A stretch of 64,000 nucleotides of DNA from Lepidodermella squamata. Taxonomy: Eukaryota > Gastrotricha. Positions 42,717 to 53,800 of this stretch are shown here, piece after piece. The stretch covers positions 558,001 to 622,000 of the forward strand of contig JBLDXI010000031.1 of NCBI GenBank assembly GCA_047495785.1. Reading direction: 5' to 3'. The notes below the pieces were generated by a model. The model saw only the letters and a program-made list of their open reading frames with translations. It did not search any database and was not told the DNA's origin. Made by a program: the position numbers and the translations under genes. Position 1 is the stretch's first letter; the number at the start of each line of letters is the position of its first letter.

Positions 42717-45400
42717 ATGTCTCCATTTTACTATCCTTTGATTCCCTTCTTGTTGTTATCTTCTGCGGGTTGCTTTGTACCAAAGGCATTGTCTTTGAAT
42801 AAAACTGAAATAACTCATTATGCATGCTGCAATTACTCGTATTTAAGCAACGCTATTTTTAGATCGCTTCGTCAAAGAAGCCAGTTCTGAGTTCAACAAA
42901 AGTTGACGTGACACTTCCGAATTTCTGGTTTTATTACGTTGAAGTTATTTAGCATTTCCAGCGCGAAGCTGTTAAAGCTTCAGTAGAGTACTTCCCTATC
43001 AATGGAAAATACCGCTGGCTTGATGCAAACGCAGCTTGCATGAATAACAATGCTCATTTAGCTGAATTTGCTGATCAAAACGAGCTGCAACTTGCCGTTA
43101 TATCCATTGGGAGCTCAGAAGAGAAATTTTGGGTCGGCCGCCTATATTGCAATTCCTAACAAGTGCGGCAGTTTCGCTGGCTCGATGGCTCAGATTATCT
43201 AGAAAATTTCTTCTCCATTCTGACCCGTCTGACCCTTCGAAGAAACCGCATGGTAATTTTTTTTTGTGGGGCGATATCGAAGAGGTCAGACGGGTCAGAA
43301 TGGAGAAGAAATTTTCTTGATAATCTGAGCCATCGAGCTCTAGCTGCATCGGAATGTGACGACGAGCTCCTGAATGTTCTCTGTGAAATAAGGTCGGAAA
43401 AGCTGCGAAAAATTCCACATATACCTTTACCCGCACATCTGTAAGTCCCACCTAGAAAATTGTATTTATTTAAATATAGCATTCGCTCAAAAAATTTAGT
43501 CAGTACCCATGCTCGTGCGATATTTTACGATATAGCACTCGTAATTCATTCATATCTAGAATGATACTCTCGAGCTCGAGCACTCGATTTGGTCAAGTCG
43601 ACTCGGCTCCGCCTCGTCAACATGCCCGCATCTCGTGCTACGAAACTCAGATAAAATAAAATACTCGTACTATATCATACAAATAAATGTTCTCCAAAAT
43701 ATAGGTCGAGTAGCTTGGCCAATTCGATATTTTACGGTATAACATTCGCTAATCGTTTATATCTGAACTCGCCGCACTCGATTTACTCATCTCAACTCGC
43801 CTCTCCATTCGTAAATCTCGGTCGGCTCCGTTCAGAAATGAACTCTTTACTCATGTTATACCATACAATTATATAAATATCTATTTCATCAAACTTTAGT
43901 GAAGAAAATGGGGGAAAAGGCGGAATTTTTGAATTTTTACCCTTGACTTTTCTAGGTGGGATTTACAAATGTGCTCTTTACTCGAGTTTGCTGGAATTAT
44001 GCTATTCGCAATCGGCATATATCTCATTGCTACAACAGCTTTCCTGTTATGTGCCAAGAAAAGCAAGCCAAAGGTAGCTAATGATCTTGGTAACAAATCG
44101 GATTATTTTCTATGTTTCCTCATAGTATAATGATTTCATAATTACAATGGACCGTGTTAAAATATCAAACAAGTTAATTGGCAGAGGAGCCTTTGGACGA
44201 GTATATCTAGGAACTGTTCTGCTGAAGGATGGCAAAATTATGAAAAATGTGGCGATCAAAGTACTAAGGGAAAATGCAACCGACACTCAGCGAGAGAAGT
44301 TTCAGAAGGAAATAAACATAATGATACAGATGAACTTGACTTGCGGGAAGCATGAGCATGTGATTTCGATGATCGCATGTGTTCAACCTGGCCGTCTCAA
44401 GAATGAGATGGCAATTATTATGGAACATTGCCGATACGGTTCCTTGGACAAGTTATTGACTTGGATGGATAGGGTGCGTCGTAGGAAACCCGATATTTTG
44501 GCTGATAATTTGAAGAAAAATCAGAAAAGCAGCGCTTCCGATGCTGGCTATGTGTTTGAAACACGAGGAACACGGCTATATCTTTATGAGCCGATTCCTG
44601 AGCAGATTGCAATACTGTCGACATCAGCTAACAGTAGTTATGTGACTTCTTATGCGTTGAGCCCCATTCCAGAGGAAAGTCTGACAGCCACAGATTCCGG
44701 TTCCGGTTACGTGGTTGCAACGGGAAGGCTAAGACATCTTGAACCGTTTTTGGAGCTAATTCCGCTTCTATCAACTTCGGCAGACACCAGTTTCCCCTCG
44801 ACCCAGGGTTCCGTTAACAGAATCGACAGATTAGAAGCATTGCTTCTCCTGTACGCTGAGCAAATCAGCCGAGGAATGGAATACCTTGCCAAGCATTGCT
44901 TTGTTCACCGAGATTTAGCAGCAAGAAATATTCTCGTTTCTCGTCTCGATTGCGTTAAAATTGCGGACTTCGGCCTTAGTAGAGATTTATATTTCAACAA
45001 AATATACACTTCAACTCACAAGGATCGGGTTCCTATCAGATGGCTTGCCCCAGAGTCTTTGGAAACCAATAAATTCAGCACAGCGAGTGACGTGTATGTT
45101 AATGAAATGTGAATCTCCTCCTTGTTATTATTCAAAACTGTTGTATCTAGTTGGTCATTCGGAGTGTTGCTATGGGAAATCGCGACTTTAGGCTCGAAGC
45201 CTTATGGTTACTATAATTGCGACATTTTGCAATTTTTGAAGGATGGGAATCGTCTCGAGAAAAAAACAGATTGTTACTGCTCTGATGAACTGTATGCAAT
45301 AATGATGAAGTGCTGGAGTTACAACCCACGTGATAGGCCTTCCTTCACTAGTTTAGTTCGACAATTAGCCGGGCTTAGAACTGAAATCCAGTCAGAATAA
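42717..45400 (+). CDS. C-type-lectin receptor tyrosine kinase (ectodomain with in-frame stop)
   Basis: Probable exons: 42717-42776 (signal peptide MSPFYYPLIPFLLLSSAGCF; donor GTACCA is weak), 42962-43440 (C-type lectin), 43956-44073 (membrane segment GIMLFAIGIYLIATTAFLL then KKSKPK), 44126-45093 and 45151-45400 (kinase). Frames agree at every join, 624 codons. The kinase is complete: GRGAFGRVY, VAIK, HRDLAARN, DFGLSR, RWLAPESL, DVWSFGV, CWSYNPRDRPSF; a kinase insert of about 110 residues follows GSLDKLLTW, as in split-kinase RTKs. The lectin exon reads DANAACMNNNAHLAEFADQN, FWVGRLYCNS, then TAA (43157-43159), then QVRQFRWLDGSDY, and its later part is overwritten by a foldback before ASECDDELLNVLCEI. 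A 38-nt GT-AG excision (43133-43170) could bypass the stop but would remove conserved residues. So either the allele is broken or unusual processing occurs. Kinase confidence is high; ectodomain status is unclear. Confidence 0.8.
43181..43337. repeat. 60-bp-arm foldback within lectin exon
   Basis: 43181-43240 and 43277-43337 are inverted repeats with one substitution and one 1-nt gap, around a 36-nt loop. The left arm encodes the lectin WLDGSDYLEN segment; the right arm is its reverse complement and occupies the place where the ENC and WND region of a lectin domain should be. Confidence 0.92.
43433..43974. repeat. Inverted repeats across both splice sites of the 515-nt intron
   Basis: 43433-43459 (GCACATCT, then the donor GTAAGT and CCCACCTAGAAAA) faces 43948-43974 with 25 of 27 bases matching. 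The left copy spans the 5' splice site and the right copy spans the 3' splice site (CTAG at 43952-43955). The intron between also contains two diverged tandem units of about 210 bp starting CGATATTTTACG near 43522 and 43728. Confidence 0.88.
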
Positions 45401-45679
45401 GAGCAGATTGAAATCAATATGTTCTCTCATTTTTGGATGAACCGGTGCGTGATTCGTATTTCCTGCAAGCAAAATAAAGCCGAATCTTGCATCACTTCCT
45501 AATACATAATGCATATCGTTTGGTTTTTACTTGGATTCGTGAAAAAGTCTTCAATTTTCATACGCTTTACTGACTCCTCAAAAGTAACAACTCGAAATTA
45601 TTAGGAGGAGACAATGAATTATTACATCTTCTAGGCTATCATTTCCAGTCTCAGTTTCATTTTCCTAATGGCAATTTCT
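45401..45679. other. Convergent 3' spacer
   Basis: Between the kinase stop and the stop of PAN-3. AATAAA-type text for the kinase is present near 45472 (AAAATAAAGCC). Nothing else recognised. Confidence 0.45.
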
Positions 45680-48133
45680 CTATTGTCCTTTGATGTAGAA
45701 GGACAGTTCGTTACCAGCCGGTGACAGTTCGCAACCAGGTGAGCGCAGAACGCAAGTCATGGCCTCGCTGTTGTAGTTGAAGCCGTAACAGTTCGGGCTA
45801 TCAGTGCACAAGAACATGCAGTCCAACAACTTCTCGCCAGAGCCAATAGGAGTGCTGGTTCCGCCAGCGCAACGCTGCTTCTCCTTGATTACAAAGTTGG
45901 CCGTAGTCCTCGTACTGCCTCCAGCTTAAAGCAGGCGCAAAACGGTATTATTCAAAATCTAAGAATGTTATGAGAAATCTTCTTACCTGGTTTCAGAGTG
46001 GTTGCAGAGGGAGCAGGCGCCATAGTTGCTGGTGGTGGTCTAGGGGCTGCGGGTTCAGAAAGGGGATACGGATTAGGTCCTCCAGCTGGTGGGGCGTTGG
46101 GGGCACCGGGTGGTGGTGGCGGTGAGTCTCTAGCCGCAGCGAGACGGCTTTCAATGTAGTACCAAGATGAGCTGTCTTGGCTCCTTTCAGCGCATTTCCA
46201 CATAACAAGGCTGCAAGAGTCATCGGCCTGGTTGTAGTTGAAGCCAACGCAGCCGGCCTGATCAGTGCAAGCGACCATGCATTGATTCTTAGTGTTGATC
46301 CTAGTCATGCCAGGGATTGGATTCCTCACTTGGCACGAAATTCCGGTCTTGATCAAGAAATACGCGGTGGTTGAGCTGCCAGAGGGAGCAGGCGCCCTAG
46401 TCGCAGGAGCCACAGTTGCTGGTGCCATCTGTTGTTGTTGTTGGTCCGCCTGTGACTTCCTGTGGAATGTAACTCCGTTTTCGGTCGTCTCAGTGCAACC
46501 AGACCTAGCAACGCAAGATCCATCCCCGTTAACATTGACGCCAAGGCACGCTGGGTCAGCATCACAAAAGACTTTACACTCAGCAAGGGCAGAAGCAGGA
46601 ACTCCGACCCTGCTACCACCCCCGCAACGTTTTTCATTGACGATGACATAGCCAGACGAGGGAGCCGGGCGAGGCATTGGTGGCCCAACTGGTCCAGGGC
46701 CTGCGGGGCTTGGGCCTGGTGCTGGGCGAGGCATTGGTGGTCCAACTGGCCCAGGCCCAGCAGGGCTTGGGCCTGGGGCTGGGCCAGTTCTTCGCTCAGG
46801 AATGTAGTAGAAGGACACGTCATCGCTTGCAGCAGAGAACTCTTGGCATGGTCCAAGCGACAAAGTGCATGTATCTGTCGATTTCACGTAGAGGAAGCCC
46901 TGACACTGCTTGTTATCCGTGCAAATGAACATGCAGTTGTTGAGGGTCTTGGCCGAATTCGGACCTTGGGTAGCTGGAATGAGGCAATCAGTGCTTGCCC
47001 GGATTCTGAATGTTGCGGTGGTCACTGTAACTGGGGGTGCAACTGTCGTGCCGGCAGCAAGTGGGGCAGCACTAGGCAACGGAGGGCTGGTTTTCGCCTT
47101 TTTACGCTGGTAAGTCGTTCCCGGTTCGGTTGCTTCTGTGCAGCCAGCTCTAGCGACGCAGGAACCATCGCCGTTGACATTGATGCCGAGACAAGTGGCA
47201 TCGGCATCGCAAAATGTTTTGCATTCCGCGAAAGTAGAGGCGGGGGTGCCAACTCTTGATCCACCGCCGCAACGAGTGTCGCTAACAATCACGTAGCTGA
47301 TCGCGTTATCCGAGGCAGGTGGAGGCCTGGGAGCTGGTGGCATCGAGGGAGGGATTACATTGGGTCCTCCGGCTGGCGGGGCGTTCGGGGCACCTGGTGG
47401 TGGTGGCGGTGGGTCTCTAGCCGCAGCGAGACGGCTTTCGATGTAGTACCAAGACGAGCCGTCCTGGTTCCTCTCAGCGCATTTCCACATGATAAGACTG
47501 CAAGAATCATCAGCCTGGTTGTAGTTGAACCCAACACAGCTTGGCTGATCGGTGCAAGCGACCATGCACTGATTCTTCGTCTTGATGTAAGTTGCTCCGA
47601 GGATCGCAGCCTGCACCTGGCAAGTTTTGCCATCCTTGATAAGGAAATAGGCGGTAGTAGCGGTGTTAGGCATTGATGGAGCCTTCGTCGGGGCGGGTTG
47701 CGGGGCTCCGATCGGAGCAGCTCGTTTGCGGTAGTAAATCGCCCCAGGATCTCCGGACGTAGTGCAGCCGGAGCGAGCTGCACAGGTACCATCGCTGTTC
47801 ACGTTGTAGCCGAGGCAGGCTGGCGAGGCATCGCAGAAAGCTTTGCATTCATCACCGCTAGCAACAGTCCCGACTCGATCTCCTCCACTGCATCGCTGGC
47901 CGGTGAGTTGTTCATAGCTAGACTGGGCGGCTGAAAGATGAAATTAGGCTATTTATCAATATTTAGAAAGGGTAGAAACCAAGCTTTTTGCTTAATTGCA
48001 TTTCAAGTACTTTTCATTTTTAGGGTTGATTTAAATTTGCTGAAATTCTACAAAACTTGTGATCGGAATGAAATGTATTACCTGCAAGCAGAAGGTGCCC
48101 TGCTAGAACGGCGCCTAAAAGTAATTTTGTCAT
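45680..48133 (-). CDS. Secreted PAN/Apple protein with Pro-rich linkers, 7 modules (PAN-3)
   Basis: Three exons: 48133-48082 (signal peptide MTKLLLGAVLAGHLLLA), 47930-45987 and 45924-45680; introns of 151 and 62 nt, both phase 1; 746 residues. Modules alternate between two kinds: type A (RCGGGSRVG, CLGINVNGDGSC, YQRKK) at positions 1, 3 and 5, and type B (ISCQV, CMVACTDQ, GFNYNQADDSCSL, SSWYYIESR) at 2, 4 and 6, with a CYGFNYN-type module last (ending SFYIKGQ). Linkers are Pro/Gly-rich: PPPPPPGAPNAPPAGGPN after modules 2 and 6, and a twice-repeated GPSPAGPGPVGPPMPRPAP between 4 and 5. Modules 2 and 6 with their linkers are almost the same, so a segment was duplicated. Extracellular and probably structural or adhesive (inference). 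Confidence 0.9.
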
Positions 48134-48385
48134 AGTTTTTCGAGATGGAAAAAACGCGAACTGACGACTCGCCGTCGCAGAATCTCCTTCTGTTTCACCG
48201 GCATTTTTTCATGCTGCCGACCCACATGGCGTATCAATCAAGCCTTAGGCTATTTACATCACTGTTATTAGTGGCGAGCGTGCGTAGTTTTTCTTCTCTC
48301 ATCTTTATTCTTACGAGTCAAGTGAAGGCTTATGTTATTAATGAAAAAAGCAAAAAAACTTTGTTATTCTCTCCGGTGTTAAGCG

Positions 48386-50629
48386 CTAGCCACTGCGTTT
48401 TATCTTGTAGAATGACGTTGAGGCAAAATTTGACTCAAAACAGCCGCGAGAACGCAACTGACAGTCCTGAGCCGATTCGCCGAAATTGAAGCCGTAGCAC
48501 CGCGTGTCAGCAATACACCTATCCTGGCACGTTTCGAGCCCAGAAAATGTGGCCAGTACGATGCTGAACCCTTCGACACACCTCTTATTAGCCACTTTAA
48601 CAAAACTCGCAGATGTCGACGCCGTAGTCGGCCGAGTTGTAGTCCTCATCGCAGGGATAAGGTCTATTTCAATAAGAGGAGGCTCAGGAATATCAGCTGG
48701 TGAAGCTTTGATGTAAACAACGAATACAGAACTCTCATCCTCAACACAGCCAGCAGATCTCATGCCACAGGTGTTATCTTTCGTGCTCAAATTGATGTAA
48801 GCACAATCAGGATTTCGCATGCAGATCGCCTTACACATTTGAAGGCTGTTTTGAACCTCATCGACCTTACTAGACCTCCCACCAGCACAACGTGTGTTCG
48901 TTTTGATCAAATAACCATCTTCAAATGAAATCGATGGGATTAAACGCTTTGGTGTCGTTGTGGTAGTTTGAGTAACTCTGTTAGTTGATGACCGGATCGT
49001 AGGGTTCCATTCTGTAGCAGCAGTAATAATTCGAGTTCTCATGGTAGTGGTTAAGGTGGCTGTAGGTCTGGGCCTTTCAGATGTTGTAGTGGTGGTTGAA
49101 GTAATAGGTCTTGAAGTCGATGGTTCTGTTTTCGTAGTGGTCGAACCAGCCCTGGTTGTAGTCGTAACTGTTGTTGGAGATGTTTCAGAGGTTCTGTTAG
49201 AGTAGGTCAGAGCCTTTTTCCTATAGAGTAGAGCTCCATCAGTATCAGCCTCGATCTTACAAGACGTTGTTCTCATAACGCAGGATCTCAGTTGAGGATA
49301 TACGGTAAAACCCTGGCACATTGGGTTCAGGTCACAGATCTGAGCGCATTGAATTGTGACCCTCTGAGGGATGTTGATCTGGGTTGAGACATCGCCATTG
49401 CACGCGAAATTCGAGGCAACTCGATACGCGGGTAGAACAATACTTTCCTCCCATTTGATTTGGCTGACCAATGGATCTTGAAAGCTCATTTCGGATTTAA
49501 CAGTTGTAATCCTCGTTGGCCTTTCAGTTGTAGATGGGGTAGTCGTGGATGGTGAGTTATTCTGAGACTTCTTCCTGTAAAGAGTTGTGCCATTTTGGTC
49601 ACTGATAATGCATCCCAAGCTTATGGCAACACAAAGCCTTGTATCTCGCCTCCAATTGAATCCAAAGCAGTTTGATCGAGATTCGCAATAGTCGACACAC
49701 TGGCCAAGGTTCATGCTAGGACCTATGGCCTCACTAGAACCATTAGCGCAAATTTTGCCGAGATTGACCTCGTAATTGTTGATAACTTCACCAAAATCGC
49801 GCCTTGTTGTTGAAGTTGCAGTGGGCTCAAAAGGCTTCGCGTAGAAAGCGTAGCGGAAATCTTGCTCGAAACTGCAACCGGCTGTGACTAAAGTACATTG
49901 CTGAGTGTTAACGTTGAGATTATAGCCGACGCAGGTATCTTCCTCGTCGCAGAGGGATGAGCATAGCTGGCGAGAACTCAGTTCTTCGCCTATTTTCTTT
50001 GTTGATAACTCCGCGCATTTGAGGTTGCTTTGAAGGAGGTAGATTCCTTTCCCATTAAAAACAGAGTCCGTTGGTTCACTGGGCTGCTGAGCCGTTCTCG
50101 GAGGCAGGGTGTTGGTGGACGATGGTGTAGTAAGTCGTGACGTGGTCCTAGTTCGAATTGTTGTTGAAATTCCGGCTGTCGTAGTTGGAGAGTTAGTCGT
50201 GGCAGGTGTTTTCGTTGTAGTTATTGTAGAGGGACGAACAGTAACAGGCGAGTTTGTAGTTCTCGCAGTTACATTAGAGCCAAGTGTGGTTGGCCTCTTG
50301 TAGAAATCGACCTCTGGATTGGTCTCGAAAATGCATCCAACCGAGCGTATCGCGCAATTTGTCTGCAAGGTATCCGCCCTTTGCGACCAGTTGAAGCCAA
50401 AGCAATCCGGGCTTTTGTTACACAAGTCCACACATTCATCAAATTTGCTCAAATTGGGCCCAATTTTTGTACTGGTCCCGCCGAAACATCGCTTCCTGGA
50501 CATGAGTTCATACTCAGGTGTTTGACATTTCGCTGGAAATTTTTCAGAAATTCTGTGATCTCTATTTGTAATTGTTCAATTTTTACCTGTAGCGAGGAAG
50601 ACAAGAGTTAAGGTTAAGAATCGCGCCAT
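48386..50629 (-). CDS. Secreted PAN/Apple protein with Thr-rich linkers, 6 modules (PAN-4)
   Basis: Two exons: 50629-50587 (MARFLTLTLVFLAT, signal peptide) and 50532-48386, phase 1, 54-nt intron; 729 residues. Six PAN modules, the first KRCFGGTSTKIG with CFGFNW. Linkers are Thr/Pro-rich (about 60 and 80 residues), mucin-like and likely O-glycosylated. Module 4 is the special type preceded by IKWEESIVLPAYRV and ended by GALLYRKK, found at a corresponding place in PAN-5, PAN-6 and PAN-7. The last module has CYGFNF, CQLRSRGC and the terminus SFYKIKRSG. It starts 268 bp from the stop of PAN-5, same strand. Confidence 0.9.
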
Positions 50630-50897
50630 ATTTCCTGGTTTGAAGTGTTATTAACTGGCTAAACATGGTGTTTCAGCTGGCGCAGGTGAGCGGGAGATAA
50701 TGAGTGGCGTAGGACAGGTCATAAAACAAAGGCTCCCTCAACCTATGCTCCCGTCAGCCTTCAATCCATTTGACCATCACGTATCAGAGCAAAAAAGTCG
50801 TCAAGAAGCGTCAAGAATTAGTAAATCAGTTTATTTATTCACCGTTATACATGGATTAAACGTCAAGTCTGAGGTATTAAGAGGTGATGACTATCAT

Positions 50898-53800
50898 TTA
50901 ATTTGCGCCAGGCCTTCTTATACGGTAGAAGATCATGCTTTGTTTAGCTGGGCTGGTTACGCATCCAGCACTCCTAAGGCCACATTCCTCTGTTACAGTC
51001 GAGTAATTGAAGCCGTAACAGTCATCGTTGTATATACAGGCATTTCGGCAGGATTCGATACCTTTGGTCATAGTAAGCAACTCGCCTGTACCATCTACAC
51101 AACGGGTCGCATAGAATTCGTCAAACCTTACGACGTCATCGCTCACAGGAGGCCTCGTCCTTCTCAAGCGGCCAGGGCCCCTTCGAATCGGCGGGTTCGA
51201 TGTAGTAGTCGTGGTAGTTGTAGTAGTCGGAGTCCTTTGAATAATCGATTTCGGCTTTACGTATGAATTGTACAAGTTGGTGCTTTCTTCCGTACAGCTT
51301 GAAGTTCGCATAACGCACAACCCATTTACCTTGTTAACATTAACAACGTAACATTCTGGTGTCACGGCGCATTGAGACTTGCAGCTCTCGGCATCGGATA
51401 GGATATCCCCGATTCTATCTCCCTTTCCGCCATTACAACGGGAATCGGGCTTGAAAGTGTACACGGAATCGAACATAGAGGGGGCTGTGGTAGTTGTGGA
51501 GGTCGTCCTTGTCCTTCGAAGCCGAGTTTGAGGAGCTTCTGTGGTCAAAGTAGTAGTGGTTGGGGTAGTAGTGGTTGTAGTAGGAATTGTGGTTGTAGTA
51601 GTAGTTGATGGTCGTCTTGTTGTGGAAGTTGTGGTCCTTCTCGTTGTGGTAGTTGGAGGTAGCGTAGTTGTAGTCGTGGTCGTAGTTGTTGGAGGTAATG
51701 TAGTTGTAGTTGTGGTTGTAGTAGTGGTAGTTGTTGTTCTCGGTTTTGGGGATGGTTTCACAGTAGTTGTGGTCGTAGTCGTAGCTTCAGTGGTAGAAGT
51801 TGAAGTTACACTGTCATAGTCATACTCAGACAATGGCGCGTAAGTCGACAGCATTGTCCTCGTTGTAGTAGTAGTAGTAGTAGTAGTAGTTCTTGTCGTT
51901 GGTTTTGTTGATGGTTTCACAGTAGTTGGAGTCGTTGTCGTAGCATCAGTTGTAGATGTTGAAGTACTGTCATAGTCATACTCAGAGAACGGTGCGTAAG
52001 TCGACAAAACTGTCACCAAATCCAAACGCTCATCTTTTGTCTTGGAAATGACATCCATAGCAACAGAAGATCTCCAAGATTTCGAGGTCTTCTCGTACCA
52101 AATTGTCGAAGCATCCTGTTCCAAGACACAACCACTTGTTCTCGCAATGCATTGTCTATCTCTCGATCTCCAGTTAATTCCAAAACAATCGCTAGATTTA
52201 TCGCAAACCGAGAAACATTTGTCCAAATCGTCGATCACATCCCCAATTCTTGAGCTGGTTCCACCGATACAAGTGGTGCTAGGCTTACGGCTGTAAGTCG
52301 CAGCTTCATCAATTTCGTTCTGAGACGTCGTAGTCTTCATTCCTTTCGATAGCGTACGATTCGGCCTGAGGTAGAATGAGGACAGCCCGAACCGCTCGAG
52401 TTGGCAGTCTGATGTTGCGTAACACCCACCCTCGACTGCATCCCAATTGTAACCAACACATTCCGGATATCTCTCGCAATCCTTCGTGCAATTTTCCTCC
52501 GTATTATGTGGCGAGCCCAAAAATTCTCCTCCAATGCAAATCATACCGAATTTGAGCTCGTAATCAACAACCGGAGCAAAAGTTGGCGCCGGGGTTGTTG
52601 TGGTAGAAAGTTGCTGTACCACCTCGGTTTCATTGTAAGTCTCAGAGGCGTTGTTAGTTCTGACCAGCAGAATCGAAGTGAGGTCGGCGGATAACTTGCA
52701 GCCAAAGGAACGAGCCGTGCATTGGTTCAACATCGGAACCCAATTAATGCCGTAACAATCGCGAGTTTGCTCGCAAATTTCCTTACAACGCGTGAGATTT
52801 GTCTGAGTTTCGTCGATACTTGCGCCGATTCCTCCGAAACATTTGAGTCTAAGGTATGTCTGGTAGCCGAACTGTGGTTTAGGCGGTAGTGTTGGCGCAG
52901 CGGTTGTAGTCCAAGGATCGATAGTTTGATTTTCTTTACCAGGTTTGATGTATAAAACGTAATCTTCCATGCCATCGAATAAGGTACAGTCCCGAGTCAT
53001 AGCTTGACAACGGGAAGAATCTAAATGCCAGTTGAAGCCGATACAGTCACTTCTTGCGTTGCAGATATCAATGCATTCATTCACGCTGACTTGATAGTCG
53101 AAAATACGTCGAGATTGACCACCGGTGCACCGAACTGCAAGTTGAAGAGTGTAGTCCCTTACGATGGTTGTAACAATTTTTCTCCTTCCGACAACAACAG
53201 TTTCGTTCGTAAAGTTTGGTAGAGATGTTGTCATAGCTGTTGTGGTAGGTATTGCGGTTGTTGTAGCATTTGTCGCCGGAAGTTTCAATGGCACAATGGT
53301 TCGAAAACTCTGAGTAGTATTCACAAAGGTCATAGCTTTCTTCCTGTAGAGAAGAGCTCCATCATTTGAGCTTTCCTCGATCGTACAGTTGACCCTTCGA
53401 ACAATGCACTGCCGGGATCGAGGGTAGACAGTGAAGCCTTGGCAAACTCCAGCGGGTTGACTTTCACAAATTTCTGCGCATTGCATTGTATTTCTTTGCG
53501 TGGCGCCAATTTGAGTTGATAGATCCCCATTGCAGGCCCAGTTGTTAGCTACTCGATAGTTAGGAAGGACAACGCTAGATCCCCAATTGATGCGACTGAC
53601 GATCAAATCCTGTGGTGATAACTGGTTGATCATTTCGGAATTATCACCCTTCTTCTTGTAGAAAATCGAAGAATAATCTCGAACTTCCTCACAACCAGCG
53701 AGTACGGCAACGCAAGTTCCTAATGATTGAAGCCAGTTATATCCAATGCAGTCCATCCTCGTATCGCAAATATTTCTGCAGTATTCAGGCGAAGATCCCG

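Noticed and set aside
43133-43170. 38-nt intron that would remove the TAA of the receptor kinase
   Set aside because: Phase fits and CTAAC is present, but it is shorter than any other intron here, has a weak donor (GTCGGC) and deletes the conserved WVGRLYCNS lectin segment; kept only as an alternative.
46462-47259. 265-codon plus-strand open frame
   Set aside because: Reads through the antisense of PAN-3 modules; cysteine and linker pattern is explained by the minus-strand gene.
48145-48489. 114-codon plus-strand frame starting in the PAN-3/PAN-4 spacer
   Set aside because: Overlaps the C-terminal coding end of PAN-4 antisense and shows no domain; a chance frame is simpler.
51541-51819. Plus-strand frame rich in Val (VVVVVV)
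   Set aside because: Antisense shadow of the Thr-repeat tract of PAN-5; no start context, splice sites or domain.
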